Positions 50,701 to 59,576 are shown, numbered from the stretch's first letter. The stretch: DNA of 64,000 nt from Bacteroidota bacterium (GCA_021156365.1 JAJNDK010000001.1:1-64000); one strand, 5' to 3'. Translations and numbers: made by a program. Notes: generated from the letters alone by a model not told the origin.

Positions 50701-52397
50701 GCAGTTACGTTGTTGGCTACAGTAACTGTTGCCGTAGCTGTTGCCGGACATCCGTTCGTAGTACCGGTCACTAAATAAGTTGTTGTAACGGCAGGTGAAA
50801 CAGAAGCACTGTCTCCATCCGGATTAAGAGGTGTGGCAGTTCCGGGCCATGTGTACGTATCGGCACCGGTAGCGATCAGTGTAACGCTTCCGTTGCAAAT
50901 GGATGGTGAGTTAACTGCAATAGTAGGAGAAGGATCCACAGTAATAGTATACGATTCAGGTGCACCCGAACATCCGTTCAGTGTAGGCGTAACAGAGATC
51001 ACCCCATTGATCGGGGCTCCTGTACCGTTCGTAGCGGTAAATGCAGGGATATTAGCGCTTCCTGACCCAGCGAGGCCTATGGCCGGATTACTATTGGTCC
51101 ATGTATAGGTAGCGCCTGCGGGGTTACTGGTAAAAGTAGCAGCCGGTACAGTGGCACCGACACACACAGTTGAGCTTGCTGGCACTGTAACTGTTGGTGG
51201 TGTACCGATCGTGATATTACTCGTTACGATATCCTGGCAACCGGTGGCAGAAGTTGTAGTTAATGAAACAATATAAGTTCCCGGAGTTGTATAGTTTTGA
51301 TTGGGCGGAGTAACAGCCGTAGAGGTATTCCCGTTTCCGAAATTCCATACCTGGCTGGCTGCTGCTACTGAAGTATTTACGAAGCTTACGTTAAGCGGTG
51401 GACTACAGCTGGTAACAGCGCTCGGAGTGAATTGTGATGTAGGTGCTATGGTAAATGTTCCACCCCAGGTGAAGTTGAAACCAACGTTATTATCACTGTA
51501 GTTATCTATAATTATTAAATACGTTTGACCTGAAGTTACCGTAAGTGCCGGACAAAATTCCCCGGCGGCGGATGGAAAACCTGATACAATAGGGCAGGAT
51601 GTGCCAGAACCCGTTGCCATACCGATTGGAGCTCCCGTTTCGTTTGCAAAATTAAAATTACAGCCGAATTCCGCCGTTCCGTTGTTCGGGCATCCGCCGG
51701 TAATATTGTACATAACCCAATCGTATTCAGCCGCACCGGTTGGATCTGCTGTCCAAACGCAGGAACCTGTCTGACCAACTGTAAACTGATAAAACACAGG
51801 ACGTTGAAAACTGTTCCCGAAACAGCTTGGTGCAAGCGCATTACTATTATTGGGGAAAGTAGCTACGGAAAAAGGATTTTTGTTACACAATACGGCTGCA
51901 GTCGGGCAGGTGCTGGCAGGCGTTGGAGTGGGTGTAGTGGAAGAAATACAGATCTGGAAACCGCCGGCACCCAGCATAGATCCTACATTTACCCAAACAG
52001 TTGTTCCAACGGCGTAGGTCCAGTTAGTCGTCGCAGTGCCACCTGCAGTACCGGATAGTCCGCAGTTGCTAAGAGCTGCACCACATCCTCCCGACATTAC
52101 TGTAACTCCAAGCTGCTGCGCCGGAGCTCCTCCCGTAGGAGTTACGGTTATAACGTTGTCGATACCCGTTGCTACGAAGGAATACCATACTTCAGGGATG
52201 TTCTGGTTGAGTGGCCAGCAGGGATGGGTGGTGTAGGTCACACCTATGGCATTGGCTGTAGTGCCTGTTACGCAGGCATTACCGGTTGCATCCAGCGTTA
52301 TCGGCGTAGCGTTTACACAATCATCATTGCTTACCTGCGCACGGAGGCCGGCGACCAATAGAAGCATGAAGATGACTAAGGGTAGTTTTTTTGTCAT
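47703..52397 (-). CDS. Giant secreted repeat protein with T9SS type B C-terminal domain
   Basis: A 1564-aa surface protein. Signal peptide 1-21 (LRAQ). An N-terminal region (~25-330) has two jelly-roll/CUB-like segments with conserved Cys (CVNATPITL, YDWVMYNITGGCPNN). A PKD domain (~335-400, FVNTSVAAASQVWNFGNG) follows, then further Ig-like segments. Nine ~82-residue repeats occupy about 570-1300, each with YCQ-x-AxALTATxSxGGTLNWYGTNATGGTAS (read in pieces) and TTYYVSQ. Two more PKD domains and the CHU_C type B sorting domain (VPTAFSPNGDGVNDGF, MWIFDRWGNQLFY, DVYVWKIQAKSFRG) end it. Likely an adhesin or gliding-related matrix protein. The 100-aa secreted gene lies 20 nt upstream. Confidence 0.93.
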   Translation of the reverse strand: MTKKLPLVIFMLLLVAGLRAQVSNDDCVNATPITLDATGNACVTGTTANAIGVTYTTHPCWPLNQNIPEVWYSFVATGIDNVITVTPTGGAPAQQLGVTVMSGGCGAALSNCGLSGTAGGTATTNWTYAVGTTVWVNVGSMLGAGGFQICISSTTPTPTPASTCPTAAVLCNKNPFSVATFPNNSNALAPSCFGNSFQRPVFYQFTVGQTGSCVWTADPTGAAEYDWVMYNITGGCPNNGTAEFGCNFNFANETGAPIGMATGSGTSCPIVSGFPSAAGEFCPALTVTSGQTYLIIIDNYSDNNVGFNFTWGGTFTIAPTSQFTPSAVTSCSPPLNVSFVNTSVAAASQVWNFGNGNTSTAVTPPNQNYTTPGTYIVSLTTTSATGCQDIVTSNITIGTPPTVTVPASSTVCVGATVPAATFTSNPAGATYTWTNSNPAIGLAGSGSANIPAFTATNGTGAPINGVISVTPTLNGCSGAPESYTITVDPSPTIAVNSPSICNGSVTLIATGADTYTWPGTATPLNPDGDSASVSPAVTTTYLVTGTTNGCPATATATVTVANNVTAPTTAPVTYCQNDVAIALTATTSPGGTLNWYGTNATGGTASATAPTPSTTTAGTTTYYVSQTVTGCEGPRASILVTVNATPAAPTTAPLTYCQSDVAVALTATASAGGTLNWYGTNATGGTASATAPTPSTATAGTTTYYVSQTILSCEGPRASILVTVNATPAAPATAPVTYCQSDVAVALTATASAGGALNWYGTNATGGTASATAPTPSTATAGTTTYYVSQTILSCEGQRGSILVTVNATPAAPATAPVTYCQNDVAALLTATASAGGTLNWYGTNATGGTASATAPTPSTATAGTNTYYVSQTILSCEGPRGSILVTVNAIPNPPAAANLVYCQNQAAAQLSATPAAGGTLNWYGTNATGGTASPTAPTPSTATAGTTTYYVSQSILSCESSRTPITVTVNGTPAAPATIDTGYCQSATAVSLASNATASAGGTLNWYGTNATGGLASGTAPTPSTAILGITTYYVSQSILGCEGPRAPINVLITPVPAIPVTAPLTYCQNDLAPALTATVSPGGTLNWYGTNASGGTASVTAPTPSTAGSGTTTYYVSQTVAGCESAREDLLVTVNPTPAAPATNPVTYCEGATAIALSATASGGSTLGWYGTNATGGAASAAAPIPSTAIPGTFTYYVSQSANNCESPRAPLLVTINELPEAPITAPVIYCVGNSAQALTANLLVGGSANWYGTNATGGPASAIAPTPSTAVGGVTTYYVSQTYVGCEGPRAPLPVTVNALPTAAMVPLSDGCAPACRNMNLVTGDNLVSWNWNLGNGTFTGNDSITNHCYEIPGTYTLSVLITDINGCSNTMPLGTINVFDSPVAEFGYGPEAVTILEPEIYFSNYSTGTNITSWNWQFGDPGDSTSNVQNPIFLYEEIGMYNVTLTVVNQNGCRDSITHPIYIPEDWAIYVPTAFSPNGDGVNDGFHADGIGIDRDHYKMWIFDRWGNQLFYTDDWDKYWDGKVQGHSNIVQEDVYVWKIQAKSFRGDKYSNTGHVTVVR
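48490..50705 (-). repeat. Nine coding tandem repeats of ~246 bp
   Basis: The same DNA blocks recur at a spacing of 246 bp (for example the segment coding NWYGTNATGG recurs at about 49627, 49873, 50119, 50365 and 50611). Repeats 1-4 (upstream, high coordinates) are very similar; 5-9 are more diverged. The unit encodes 82 residues, one Ig-like domain. Confidence 0.9.
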
Positions 52398-52417
52398 TAG
52401 GTTGTTCTGTTAATTAT

Positions 52418-52720
52418 TTACTCCTGACCTTTGTATATAATATAAGGAAGCTCTGTTTTGATAGAAGCAAGCTGCGATGTGGGGTATATCTTCAGCGTTA
52501 TGTAATCGTTGTACCTGTAATAGTTGATCGTTTCTGCTTTTCGCTCTCTTTCTACAACGTTACAGACATCGGATGTGAGAGCTACTTTGATCCTTGCATT
52601 GTCAACAACTACCTGGTAGGTATTTTTTACTTTTTCGCAGATGTTGGCCTGCGTATTAGTTTGAGAGTAGCCCAAAGCAACGCAGAAAAATAACGATAAG
52701 AGGAGTAACAGTTTTTTCAT
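52418..52720 (-). CDS. Small secreted protein of unknown function
   Basis: A 100-aa protein with a signal peptide (MKKLLLLLSLFFCVALGYSQ). The mature ~80 residues include two Cys (ANICEKVKNTYQVVVDNARIK, TSDVCNVVERER) and a beta-rich end (YNDYITLKIYPTSQLASIKTELPYIIYKG). No family recognised. It is 20 nt upstream of the giant T9SS gene and presumably co-transcribed. Confidence 0.7.
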   Translation of the reverse strand: MKKLLLLLSLFFCVALGYSQTNTQANICEKVKNTYQVVVDNARIKVALTSDVCNVVERERKAETINYYRYNDYITLKIYPTSQLASIKTELPYIIYKGQE

Positions 52721-52979
52721 AGCCTGATTTTTTTTGTTACAAAATGTTTAATAAACAATGTATTACAAGTTACCACATAATTACGGAAGAGCAACGACGT
52801 TTTTCCGCTCATGTTTTTGCTTTTCTCATTTTATATCCCGTTCCGTATTCGAAATAAGATAAAATGTCCGGGCCAAATAAACAAATTCTCCTATTAAAAA
52901 CCAAATTTTGTAGACTAATGGGAATTTAGGATCAAAAATCATTATATTGCTTACCTTCGCAAGCAGTCTCAGCATATCT

Positions 52980-53624
52980 ATGCCAATAGTTACTTTCACT
53001 ATCTTATTTGCCTGCATCGGCTTTTCCATGTATGCATTCTCCAGGCGCGAGATCATGGATAAATACATGTTCAATGCCTATGCGATCAAGCATTTCAACC
53101 AGAAATACCGCTTTCTTTCGCATGCCTTCATTCATGCCGATTATGGGCATCTTATCATCAATATGTATGTAATGTACTCCTTTGGCAGCAGGATGGAAAC
53201 AGAGGTATTCCCCGTTCTGTTCGGAAAATGGGCTACACTTTATTTCATCCTGATGTATACACTCGGTATTTATGCATCTTCGCTGGCAGATTATATAAAA
53301 CACAAGAACAACCAGTATTACAATGCAGTAGGGGCCAGCGGTGCCATAAGCTCATTGGTATTCAGCTTTATTTTAATTACCCCGATGAGTCCCCTCGGAT
53401 TGTTTTTTCATCTGCCAGCCTGGCTGTTCGGCGTGCTGTACCTGGCCTATAGTTTTTATATGGACCGCAGGAAAGGCGACAATGTTGCTCATGGTGCGCA
53501 TGCCTGGGGAGCCGTATTTGGCTTTTTGTTTACAGGGATCATGGCACAGATCCATGGGATCAACTTATTCATGAATTTCTGGATGCAGATCGTTCAATCT
53601 ATACAAAATATTACAGGGCAATGA
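52980..53624 (+). CDS. Rhomboid family intramembrane serine protease
   Basis: A 214-aa membrane protease with six helices. RFLSHAFIHADYGHLIINMYVMYSFG contains the H-x-x-x-x-N loop region, VGASGAISSLVFSF the catalytic Ser (GASG), and AHGAHAWGAVFGFLF the catalytic His. Both catalytic residues are present. The frame extends to a TTG at 52947, but ATG 52980 (MPIVTFTILFACIG) starts directly at the first helix and is preferred. Its stop overlaps the next start (ATGA). Substrates unknown. Confidence 0.9.
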   Translation: MPIVTFTILFACIGFSMYAFSRREIMDKYMFNAYAIKHFNQKYRFLSHAFIHADYGHLIINMYVMYSFGSRMETEVFPVLFGKWATLYFILMYTLGIYASSLADYIKHKNNQYYNAVGASGAISSLVFSFILITPMSPLGLFFHLPAWLFGVLYLAYSFYMDRRKGDNVAHGAHAWGAVFGFLFTGIMAQIHGINLFMNFWMQIVQSIQNITGQ

Positions 53625-54382
53625 AGATCACTTTCTTAGGCACAGGTACTTCACAAGGCGTTCCTATCATTGCCTGCGAATGTATTGTATGCAGCTCGGC
53701 AGATCCCAAAGACAAACGCCTAAGGAGCTCTGTCTGGATAGAAGATGAAGGCTCTTCCATCGTTATCGATTCCGGACCTGATTTCAGGCAACAATTGCTG
53801 CGCGAAAAAGTGAAGCAGCTCGACGCTGTTGTATTTACACACGAGCATAAAGATCATATTGCAGGACTGGATGAAGTCCGTGCTTTTAACTACCTGTACA
53901 ACAGACCGGTGGATATATGGGCAACGACCCGTGTTCAGGCAGCGATCCGGACCGAATTTGCCTATATTTTCAGTGAGACCAAATATCCGGGCATACCGGA
54001 GATCAACCTGCATACGATCGAAAATACCCCCTTTAGTATCAACAAAACAGAGCTGATCCCGGTGGATGTGTTGCATTATCAGTTGCCTGTAAAGGGTTTC
54101 CGCATTCATGATTTTGGCTACGTTACAGATGCCAATTATATCAGCGATCCGGAGAAAGAAAAATTAAAGGGCCTGAAAGTACTGGTGCTGAATGCACTCC
54201 GGCGTGAAAAACACATTTCTCATTACACCTTGTCCGAAGCATTGGAATTAATTGCAGAATTAAAGCCTGAAAAGACCTATCTGACACATCTTTCGCACCA
54301 GATGGGATTGCATGCAGATGTCAGCAAAGAGCTTCCTCCGCATGTGGAGCTGGCTTATGATGGATTGAAAATCGAGTTGTAA
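53621..54382 (+). CDS. MBL-fold metallo-hydrolase (PhnP-like)
   Basis: A 253-aa metallo-beta-lactamase-fold phosphodiesterase/hydrolase. FLGTGTSQGVPIIACEC, metal-binding FTHEHKDHIAGLDEVR (HxHxDH), VTDANYIS (Asp) and LTHLSHQMG (His) are intact. The early Cys cluster C-x-C-x2-C (ACECIVC) is like the zinc site of PhnP and its relatives. PhnP acts on cyclic ribose phosphates; without phn genes nearby, a general phosphodiesterase role is more likely. Overlaps the rhomboid gene by 4 nt. Confidence 0.9.
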   Translation: MKITFLGTGTSQGVPIIACECIVCSSADPKDKRLRSSVWIEDEGSSIVIDSGPDFRQQLLREKVKQLDAVVFTHEHKDHIAGLDEVRAFNYLYNRPVDIWATTRVQAAIRTEFAYIFSETKYPGIPEINLHTIENTPFSINKTELIPVDVLHYQLPVKGFRIHDFGYVTDANYISDPEKEKLKGLKVLVLNALRREKHISHYTLSEALELIAELKPEKTYLTHLSHQMGLHADVSKELPPHVELAYDGLKIEL

Positions 54383-54385
54383 ATG

Positions 54386-54523
54386 GCACGCAGAGACGCT
54401 AAGAGCGCAGAGTGGCCGGGATGGTGGATAAAAATCGGGCTGTAGAGTGGAAGGCCCAAAGACGATAAGAGCAGAGGTTATTTTTTTGAGCATTTAGTAT
54501 AAAATCCTCTGCGTCTCTGCGCG
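54386..54523. repeat. Three-copy G/A-rich repeat with inverted ends
   Basis: Between two convergent genes, CGCAGAGACGC (54389-54399) recurs as an exact inverted copy GCGTCTCTGCG (54511-54521), and a degenerate direct copy (54454-54477, ...AAAGACGATAAGAGCAGAGG) lies between. The unit CGCAGAGACGC(t)AAGAGCGCAGAG is of the type found repeated in intergenic regions of many Bacteroidota and other bacteria. No coding capacity. Confidence 0.65.
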
Positions 54524-54530
54524 AACTTTT

Positions 54531-55376
54531 TTAGTTCCTAAACATCCTCAGCAATTGCGATAACTTTTCTTTCAGTTCCGTACGCGGAATGATCTTATCG
54601 AGGAAACCATGCTCCAATACGAACTCTGCTGTCTGAAAACCTTTCGGCAGGTCTTTCCCGATCGTTTCTTTTACTACACGCGGTCCGGCAAAACCGATCA
54701 GTGAGCCCGGTTCGGCAATATTGAGATCACCCAGCATGGCATAAGAAGCAGTAACACCACCTGTTGTAGGATCGGTCAATAAAGAGATATATGGAATGCC
54801 TGCTTTGCTCAACAACGATAGTTTAGCAGAAGTTTTGGCCATTTGCATCAATGAGAAAGCCGCTTCCATCATACGGGCACCACCTGATTTGGAGATCACC
54901 ATCAAAGGTGTTCTTGTTTTCAGTGAATGATCGATCGCCCTGGAGATCTTTTCTCCCACCACGGATCCCATAGAGCCGCCGATGAAACTGAAATCCATAC
55001 AGCAGATCACCAGGTCCTGGCCATCCACTTTTCCATAGGCCGAACGAAGTGCATCGTTCAATCCTGTTTTTTTGATGGTATCGCGCAGACGGTCTGTATA
55101 TTTTTTTGTATCGCTGAAATGCAGTGGGTCACCGCTGATCAGGTTCTCATCCAGTTCGGTAAAGCTGTTCTCGTCGAAAATGATATTGAAGTATTCTGTC
55201 GAACCGATCCGCTCATGGTACCCGCAGCTCGTACAAACAAATCTGTTGGCCACATGATCGTCGGAAGTGGTGATCTTCTTACACGACGGACACTTGTACC
55301 ACAATCCCTCCGGTGTTTCCTTCTTCTCCTTGGTACTTGTTGTGATCCCTTCTTTTATTCTTTTAAACCAACCCAT
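54531..55376 (-). CDS. accD: Acetyl-CoA carboxylase carboxyltransferase subunit beta
   Basis: A 281-aa subunit that with AccA transfers CO2 from biotin to acetyl-CoA, the first step of fatty-acid synthesis. N-terminal zinc ribbon CPSCKK-x15-CTSCGYHER (four Cys), then the crotonase-like fold with [24 protein letters not shown] (read in pieces), [35 protein letters not shown] (read in pieces). Length is normal. Monocistronic; AccA is not in the window. Confidence 0.96.
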   Translation of the reverse strand: MGWFKRIKEGITTSTKEKKETPEGLWYKCPSCKKITTSDDHVANRFVCTSCGYHERIGSTEYFNIIFDENSFTELDENLISGDPLHFSDTKKYTDRLRDTIKKTGLNDALRSAYGKVDGQDLVICCMDFSFIGGSMGSVVGEKISRAIDHSLKTRTPLMVISKSGGARMMEAAFSLMQMAKTSAKLSLLSKAGIPYISLLTDPTTGGVTASYAMLGDLNIAEPGSLIGFAGPRVVKETIGKDLPKGFQTAEFVLEHGFLDKIIPRTELKEKLSQLLRMFRN

Positions 55377-55451
55377 TTCCTTTTAATTTTTGAGTTTTTG
55401 AGTTTTTGAATTTTAAATCAAAAGATCAAAAAGTCTGTAATTCAACAATTA

Positions 55452-56504
55452 TTATGCAATCGTAATGCTCTTGTCCAGGTACACATCCTGGATCGTGTTC
55501 AGCAATTGAACACCTTCCTTCATGGGTTTCTGGAACGCTTTACGGCCCGAGATCAATCCCTGACCGCCGCCTCTTTTGTTTACTACTGCAGTTGTAACCG
55601 CTTCTGCCATATCGGAAGCACCTTTGCTTTCTCCGCCGCTGTTGATCAAACCGACCTTGCCCATGTAGCAGTTCGCCACCTGGTAACGGCAAAGATCGAT
55701 CGGGTGATCGGTCGACAGCTCGGAATATACTTTTGCATGCGTCTTACCGAAGTTCAGTGCAGTGTAGCCACCGTTCTTATCCGACATTTTTTGTTTGATG
55801 ATATCTGCCTGGATCGTCACACCCAGGTGATTGGCCTGAGAGGAAAGATCGGCAGCGGTATGATAATCGATAGTGTCTTTTTTGAAAGCCGAATTACGGG
55901 TATAACACCAAAGGATGGTAGCCATACCTAACTGGTGCGCTCTTTCAAAAGCTGCCGCTACTTCCACGATCTGGCGGCCGGACTCCGGAGAACCGAAATA
56001 GATGGTAGCACCTACCGCTACAGCGCCCATGTTCCAGGCATCTTCTACCGTTCCGAACATGATCTGGTCAAATTTATTGGGATACGACAAAAATTCGTTG
56101 TGATTGATCTTTACTACAAAAGGGATCTTGTGGGCATATTTACGTGCCACAGAGCCCAATACGCCGTAAGTAGAAGCTACCGCGTTGCAACCGCCTTCAA
56201 TAGCCAGCTTTACGATATTCTCCGGATCGAAATACACAGGGTTCGGGGCGAAAGAAGCTCCTGCACTGTGCTCAATTCCCTGGTCAACCGGCAGGATGCT
56301 CATATAACCCGTACCCGATAAACGGCCGGTGTTGTATAACTGGTGAAGGCTTCTCAGTACCTGTGGACTGCGGTTCGAACCAACAAAATGCTCTGTGATA
56401 AAGTTCCCGGACGCTGAATGGATCTGTTCCTTCGTAATTCCTTTGCAGGTATGGTTTAATAATCCCTCTGCCTGAGCACCTAAAAGTTCGGTAATTTTCG
56501 ACAT
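55452..56504 (-). CDS. fbaB: Class I fructose-bisphosphate aldolase
   Basis: A 350-aa Schiff-base aldolase that cleaves fructose 1,6-bisphosphate. Near-collinear with E. coli FbaB (350 aa): [36 protein letters not shown] (read in pieces), FVVKINHNE, and the Lys-containing [14 protein letters not shown]. The frame is open to 56573, but the first 23 residues would cross the promoter -7 element at 56529-56536. ATG 56504 (MSKITELLG) matches the family. Divergent from the sigma factor gene. Confidence 0.95.
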   Translation of the reverse strand: MSKITELLGAQAEGLLNHTCKGITKEQIHSASGNFITEHFVGSNRSPQVLRSLHQLYNTGRLSGTGYMSILPVDQGIEHSAGASFAPNPVYFDPENIVKLAIEGGCNAVASTYGVLGSVARKYAHKIPFVVKINHNEFLSYPNKFDQIMFGTVEDAWNMGAVAVGATIYFGSPESGRQIVEVAAAFERAHQLGMATILWCYTRNSAFKKDTIDYHTAADLSSQANHLGVTIQADIIKQKMSDKNGGYTALNFGKTHAKVYSELSTDHPIDLCRYQVANCYMGKVGLINSGGESKGASDMAEAVTTAVVNKRGGGQGLISGRKAFQKPMKEGVQLLNTIQDVYLDKSITIA

Positions 56505-56528
56505 ATCGTTTTTGTTGATTTTAGGCTG

Positions 56529-56536
56529 CAAAGGTA
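56529..56536 (-). promoter_or_regulatory. -7 element of fbaB
   Basis: TACCTTTG on the minus strand, an exact match, 24 nt before the ATG. A TCCCGGT/ACCGGGA inverted repeat (56552-56558 and 56572-56578) lies upstream of it in the divergent intergenic region. Confidence 0.5.
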
Positions 56537-56710
56537 AAAAAAAAATCAAAATCCCGGTCACCTGAATAATCACCGGGAGCAGAATAAATAATTCACTTAA
56601 AACGACTAAAAATCAAATAATTAGAAGGTTTTTGCGTTTTAGGTGTATCTTTTGGCCGGGATAGCTATTATAGATATAAAACGCTAACATTGCAAGCCCT
56701 AAATATTAAT

Positions 56711-57280
56711 ATGACGTTTTCTGCAAAGTATCACGCCACCACCGAACAGATCAGTTCAGAGTTTATGCAAATAGAAGCGGCTAAACGTGACGCGAATTAT
56801 TTTGGGCCCCTGTACGATAAATACTACAAACAGATTTTCGGATATATTTATCAGCGGATGGAAGACAAGGAGACGGCTTTTGATGTTACTTCCCAGGTTT
56901 TCCTGAAAGCGCTGACCAACCTGCACAAATACGAATTCAAAGGAGTGCCCTTCGGAAGTTGGTTATACCGGATCGCACACAGCGAAGTGATGCAGGTGTT
57001 CAGGGACAAAAAAGCACAACGCACCGTGAATGCTGATGTTTCGGACATCAAACACCTGTTCGAAGAGATCCAGGAGAGCTATTACGAAGATTTTATGCCG
57101 GCCTTATCAAAAGTGATGAAGGAGCTCCCTGAAGATGAGCTGCAACTGATCGAGATGCGCTTCTTCGAAAAAAGGGCCTTCAAAGAGATCGCAGAGATCA
57201 TGATGATGACAGAGAATAACGCAAAAGTGAAATTATACAGGATACTGGAGCGAATTAAAAAGATCCTGACAAAAAAATAA
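56711..57280 (+). CDS. ECF-type sigma-70 family RNA polymerase sigma factor
   Basis: A 189-aa sigma factor with regions 2 and 4. Region 2: FGPLYDKYYKQIFGYIYQRMEDKETAFDVTSQVFLKALTNL (read in pieces), FGSWLYRIAHSEVMQVFRDKKAQR; region 4: LPEDELQLIEMRFFEKRAFKEIAEIMMMTENNAKVKLYRILERIKK. A TTG-initiated frame starts at 56690; the ATG at 56711 (MTFSAKYHATTEQ) is preferred. The 588-aa membrane-anchored gene follows 11 nt downstream and is the likely anti-sigma partner; the genes up to 61666 are candidates for its regulon or operon. Confidence 0.9.
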   Translation: MTFSAKYHATTEQISSEFMQIEAAKRDANYFGPLYDKYYKQIFGYIYQRMEDKETAFDVTSQVFLKALTNLHKYEFKGVPFGSWLYRIAHSEVMQVFRDKKAQRTVNADVSDIKHLFEEIQESYYEDFMPALSKVMKELPEDELQLIEMRFFEKRAFKEIAEIMMMTENNAKVKLYRILERIKKILTKK

Positions 57281-57291
57281 AAACATCCAAA

Positions 57292-59058
57292 ATGGAACCA
57301 AAGTTTACCATCGACCGAAACAAGATCAGTGATGATGAAATTGAATCAAGAAAAGACTTTGATGCTTTAGTAAAGAAATTCAAAGAGCAAAGCATACAGG
57401 ATGCCAAATCCCAAAAGCGGTTCCCGAAGATCCGGAAGCTGGTCTATACCACTGTTATTGCCGGATTCTTAGTTGTATGTACCGTTACCGTTAATGAGAT
57501 CACCAAAAACAATGAGCATGATAAAACCGCTACAAGCATTGCCAATTCAAAAACAACTTTAACAGATAAAGAGAAAAGCAAATTCATCCAGCCGGTAAAA
57601 AAAGAAACGAAGTTAGCCTATTCCAAATACACCGTAAATGCGAATAAAGGCGGGGTGATCACTCACAAAACCACCTCACAGATCACCGTTCCGAAAGCAG
57701 CATTTGTGAAAAAAGACGGAAAAGAAGTTACAGGGAATGTAGAGATCCACTACCGTGAGATGCACGATGTGGTTGATCAACTGGTGAGCGGCATTCCGAT
57801 GCGTTATGACAGTGCCGGTGTGAAGCACGATTTCGAATCGGCCGGTATGATCGATATCAAAGGTTTCCACGAAGGTGAAGAAGTATTTATTAAACCAGGA
57901 AAAAACCTGGATATCAATATGGTTTCCCGTAAAGACGGAACCCGCTTCAACCTGTATTACCTCGATACGGTAGCTAAAAAATGGGATTACCTCGGAAAGG
58001 ATAAAGTAGTTTCCATTACGGAAACTGCCGAAAATAAAGCTTTGCATACGGAGCTGAAAAAAGACCAGACAAGCAAAGAAGTGAAGGAGATCGAAACCAC
58101 GATCCAAAAGTTAGCTGTGCAAAAAGGCGAGCTGATCGCCAGTACGGACAAAAAGATCATTACACTTCCGACACCCGTTGAACCCCAGAAACCGGCTGTT
58201 GCTAATAAAGCGCGTAAGCAATTCAAGTTAGATGTGAATTACGAGCAGTTTCCGGAGCTGAAAGCATTCAAAGGCTGCCTGTTTGAAGTAGGCGAGGAGA
58301 ACACACATTATACAAAAGAGTTCAGTACGATCACCTGGGCTGATGCATATATCACACCCGGCAGCGAAAAGGGTAAATATTATATCCTCAACCTGGAACT
58401 GGCGCATCGCAAAGAAAAACTGATCGTGTACCCCGTATTCACAGGTACTAAGTTAGAAGAAGTACAGGATGCCTATTCGAAAAAATTTACAGAATATGAA
58501 AAATCACTGACCGAGCGTAAAGCAAAGGAAAAGAAATACAAAGAAGACCTCGAAAAAGACCTGAAAAAGATAGAAGAAGAACAGAAGCTCTGGGTAGCGA
58601 AAATGGAAGCGGAGAAGAAGAAAATTTCTGAACAGGCAATCGTAGATCTGCAGGCAGCAAAAAACTCGGGTGAGCTCGATTTCAAAGTGCGCCGCTTGTT
58701 CCAGGTAAATAATTTCGGGGTATACAATACTGATTGTGCGCAGCGGATGGGCAATTCGACGATAACAAGCGCAGTTTTTGCAACAGATAAGAACTACCTG
58801 CGTCCGAACATGATCTACCTGATCGACAATAAGGCGAACATGATGATCACATATACTTCGGCGGACCTTGAAAATTTTAAATACGATGCAAAAAAAGAAT
58901 ACAGTATCCTGACCTCGGTGAACAATGAATTGTATCTCTGCAATGCCGAGTCTTTTCAAAACTCGAAAAAAGACGGTGATAAAACGATATTCAATTTCAC
59001 GCCTCTTGACCTGGAATTGTTCGATGCAGACGAGCTTCGGAAAAAATTAGGAGTTTAA
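57292..59058 (+). CDS. Single-pass membrane protein downstream of sigma factor, candidate anti-sigma
   Basis: A 588-aa protein. About 47 charged cytoplasmic residues (ISDDEIESRKDFDALVKKFKEQSI) precede one transmembrane helix (~50-67, VYTTVIAGFLVVCTVTVNEI). The exported part has a beta domain (~115-240: VPKAAFVKKDGKEVTGNVEIHYREMHD, GMIDIKGFHEGEEVFIKPGK), a second domain, a long coiled coil (~395-455) and a beta-rich tail. A short cytoplasmic arm plus exported sensor right after a sigma factor fits an anti-sigma role, but no zinc-binding anti-sigma motif (HxxxCxxC) is present. This is inference. Confidence 0.75.
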   Translation: MEPKFTIDRNKISDDEIESRKDFDALVKKFKEQSIQDAKSQKRFPKIRKLVYTTVIAGFLVVCTVTVNEITKNNEHDKTATSIANSKTTLTDKEKSKFIQPVKKETKLAYSKYTVNANKGGVITHKTTSQITVPKAAFVKKDGKEVTGNVEIHYREMHDVVDQLVSGIPMRYDSAGVKHDFESAGMIDIKGFHEGEEVFIKPGKNLDINMVSRKDGTRFNLYYLDTVAKKWDYLGKDKVVSITETAENKALHTELKKDQTSKEVKEIETTIQKLAVQKGELIASTDKKIITLPTPVEPQKPAVANKARKQFKLDVNYEQFPELKAFKGCLFEVGEENTHYTKEFSTITWADAYITPGSEKGKYYILNLELAHRKEKLIVYPVFTGTKLEEVQDAYSKKFTEYEKSLTERKAKEKKYKEDLEKDLKKIEEEQKLWVAKMEAEKKKISEQAIVDLQAAKNSGELDFKVRRLFQVNNFGVYNTDCAQRMGNSTITSAVFATDKNYLRPNMIYLIDNKANMMITYTSADLENFKYDAKKEYSILTSVNNELYLCNAESFQNSKKDGDKTIFNFTPLDLELFDADELRKKLGV

Positions 59059-59085
59059 TTTATAAACCGGGAATTGTTTTTGCTT

Positions 59086-59487
59086 ATGAAGTTGATCGCT
59101 ACTGTAGGCTTATTTCTTCTACTCCAGAGTTCGTTTGCGCAGATAGATGTCATAAAGGTAGTGAAGCAGGAAAACAATACTATTTTGTTTGCATCTGTTC
59201 TCGACCAGATCGTGAGTGCCAAAGCTACCAAGGAAGAGATCTCGAATTTCGGAAAGATCTATGTAAATGACTCCATCGTTGTTTCTTCCTATTGGTTCAC
59301 GTGTTTTGCCAACGGAGTACAGCACCAACGCCTCGAATCGGGCCCGCGTTTCAGTGGACAAACGATGATCGATCTCAATCATATCGGCAAAGGCGGTAAA
59401 GCATATTTTACAAACATTACCGGCTACAGCATTTATACACATATTATGTACAAAATATACAATCTCGAAATTCTGATAACCGACTAA
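59086..59487 (+). CDS. Small secreted protein resembling a GldM C-terminal domain
   Basis: A 133-aa protein. The frame opens with TTG at 59074, but ATG 59086 begins a normal signal peptide (MKLIATVGLFLLLQSSFAQ). The mature domain runs IVSSYWFTCFANGV then ESGPRFSGQTMIDLNHIGKGGKAYFTNI, similar in pattern to the beta-domains of GldM (F-x-x-...-G, then F-S-...-I-x-x-...-GGK-x-YF-x-NI) that form the periplasmic shaft of the T9SS. Similarity was judged by eye and is moderate. It may be an isolated GldM-like module. Confidence 0.55.
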   Translation: MKLIATVGLFLLLQSSFAQIDVIKVVKQENNTILFASVLDQIVSAKATKEEISNFGKIYVNDSIVVSSYWFTCFANGVQHQRLESGPRFSGQTMIDLNHIGKGGKAYFTNITGYSIYTHIMYKIYNLEILITD

Positions 59488-59496
59488 ATCAATTCG

Positions 59497-59560
59497 ATGA
59501 AAAAATGTGCCCATGGGCTCTGTTATACTGATAACAGCTTACAAAAGGAAAACAAAAACA
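59497..59560 (+). pseudogene. 5' relic of an FGE-fold (GldJ/GldK-like) gene
   Basis: This stretch repeats the start of the gene at 60055: ATGAAAAAA, then an identical GGCTCTGTTATACTGATAAC-AGC run, then (T)TACAAAAGGAAAA. Small deletions put it out of frame, and after ~64 nt the similarity ends. The shifted frame runs 27 codons to a TGA (59578-59580) that overlaps the ATG of the next gene, so it might still couple translation. Confidence 0.7.
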
Positions 59561-59576
59561 TACTGATATTGAATGC

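Noticed and set aside
48490-50705. Regular repeats resembling a CRISPR array
   Set aside because: Period 246 bp, translated in frame throughout as Ig-like domains; no short repeat/spacer pattern.
52826-53074. 82-aa minus-strand frame across the rhomboid start
   Set aside because: It overlaps the 5' end and promoter area of the rhomboid gene on the opposite strand, has no signal or family and no spacing logic; an antisense shadow.
56552-56578. TCCCGGT/ACCGGGA inverted repeat as a terminator
   Set aside because: It lies between divergent genes where no transcript should need ending; an operator is possible but nothing else supports it.
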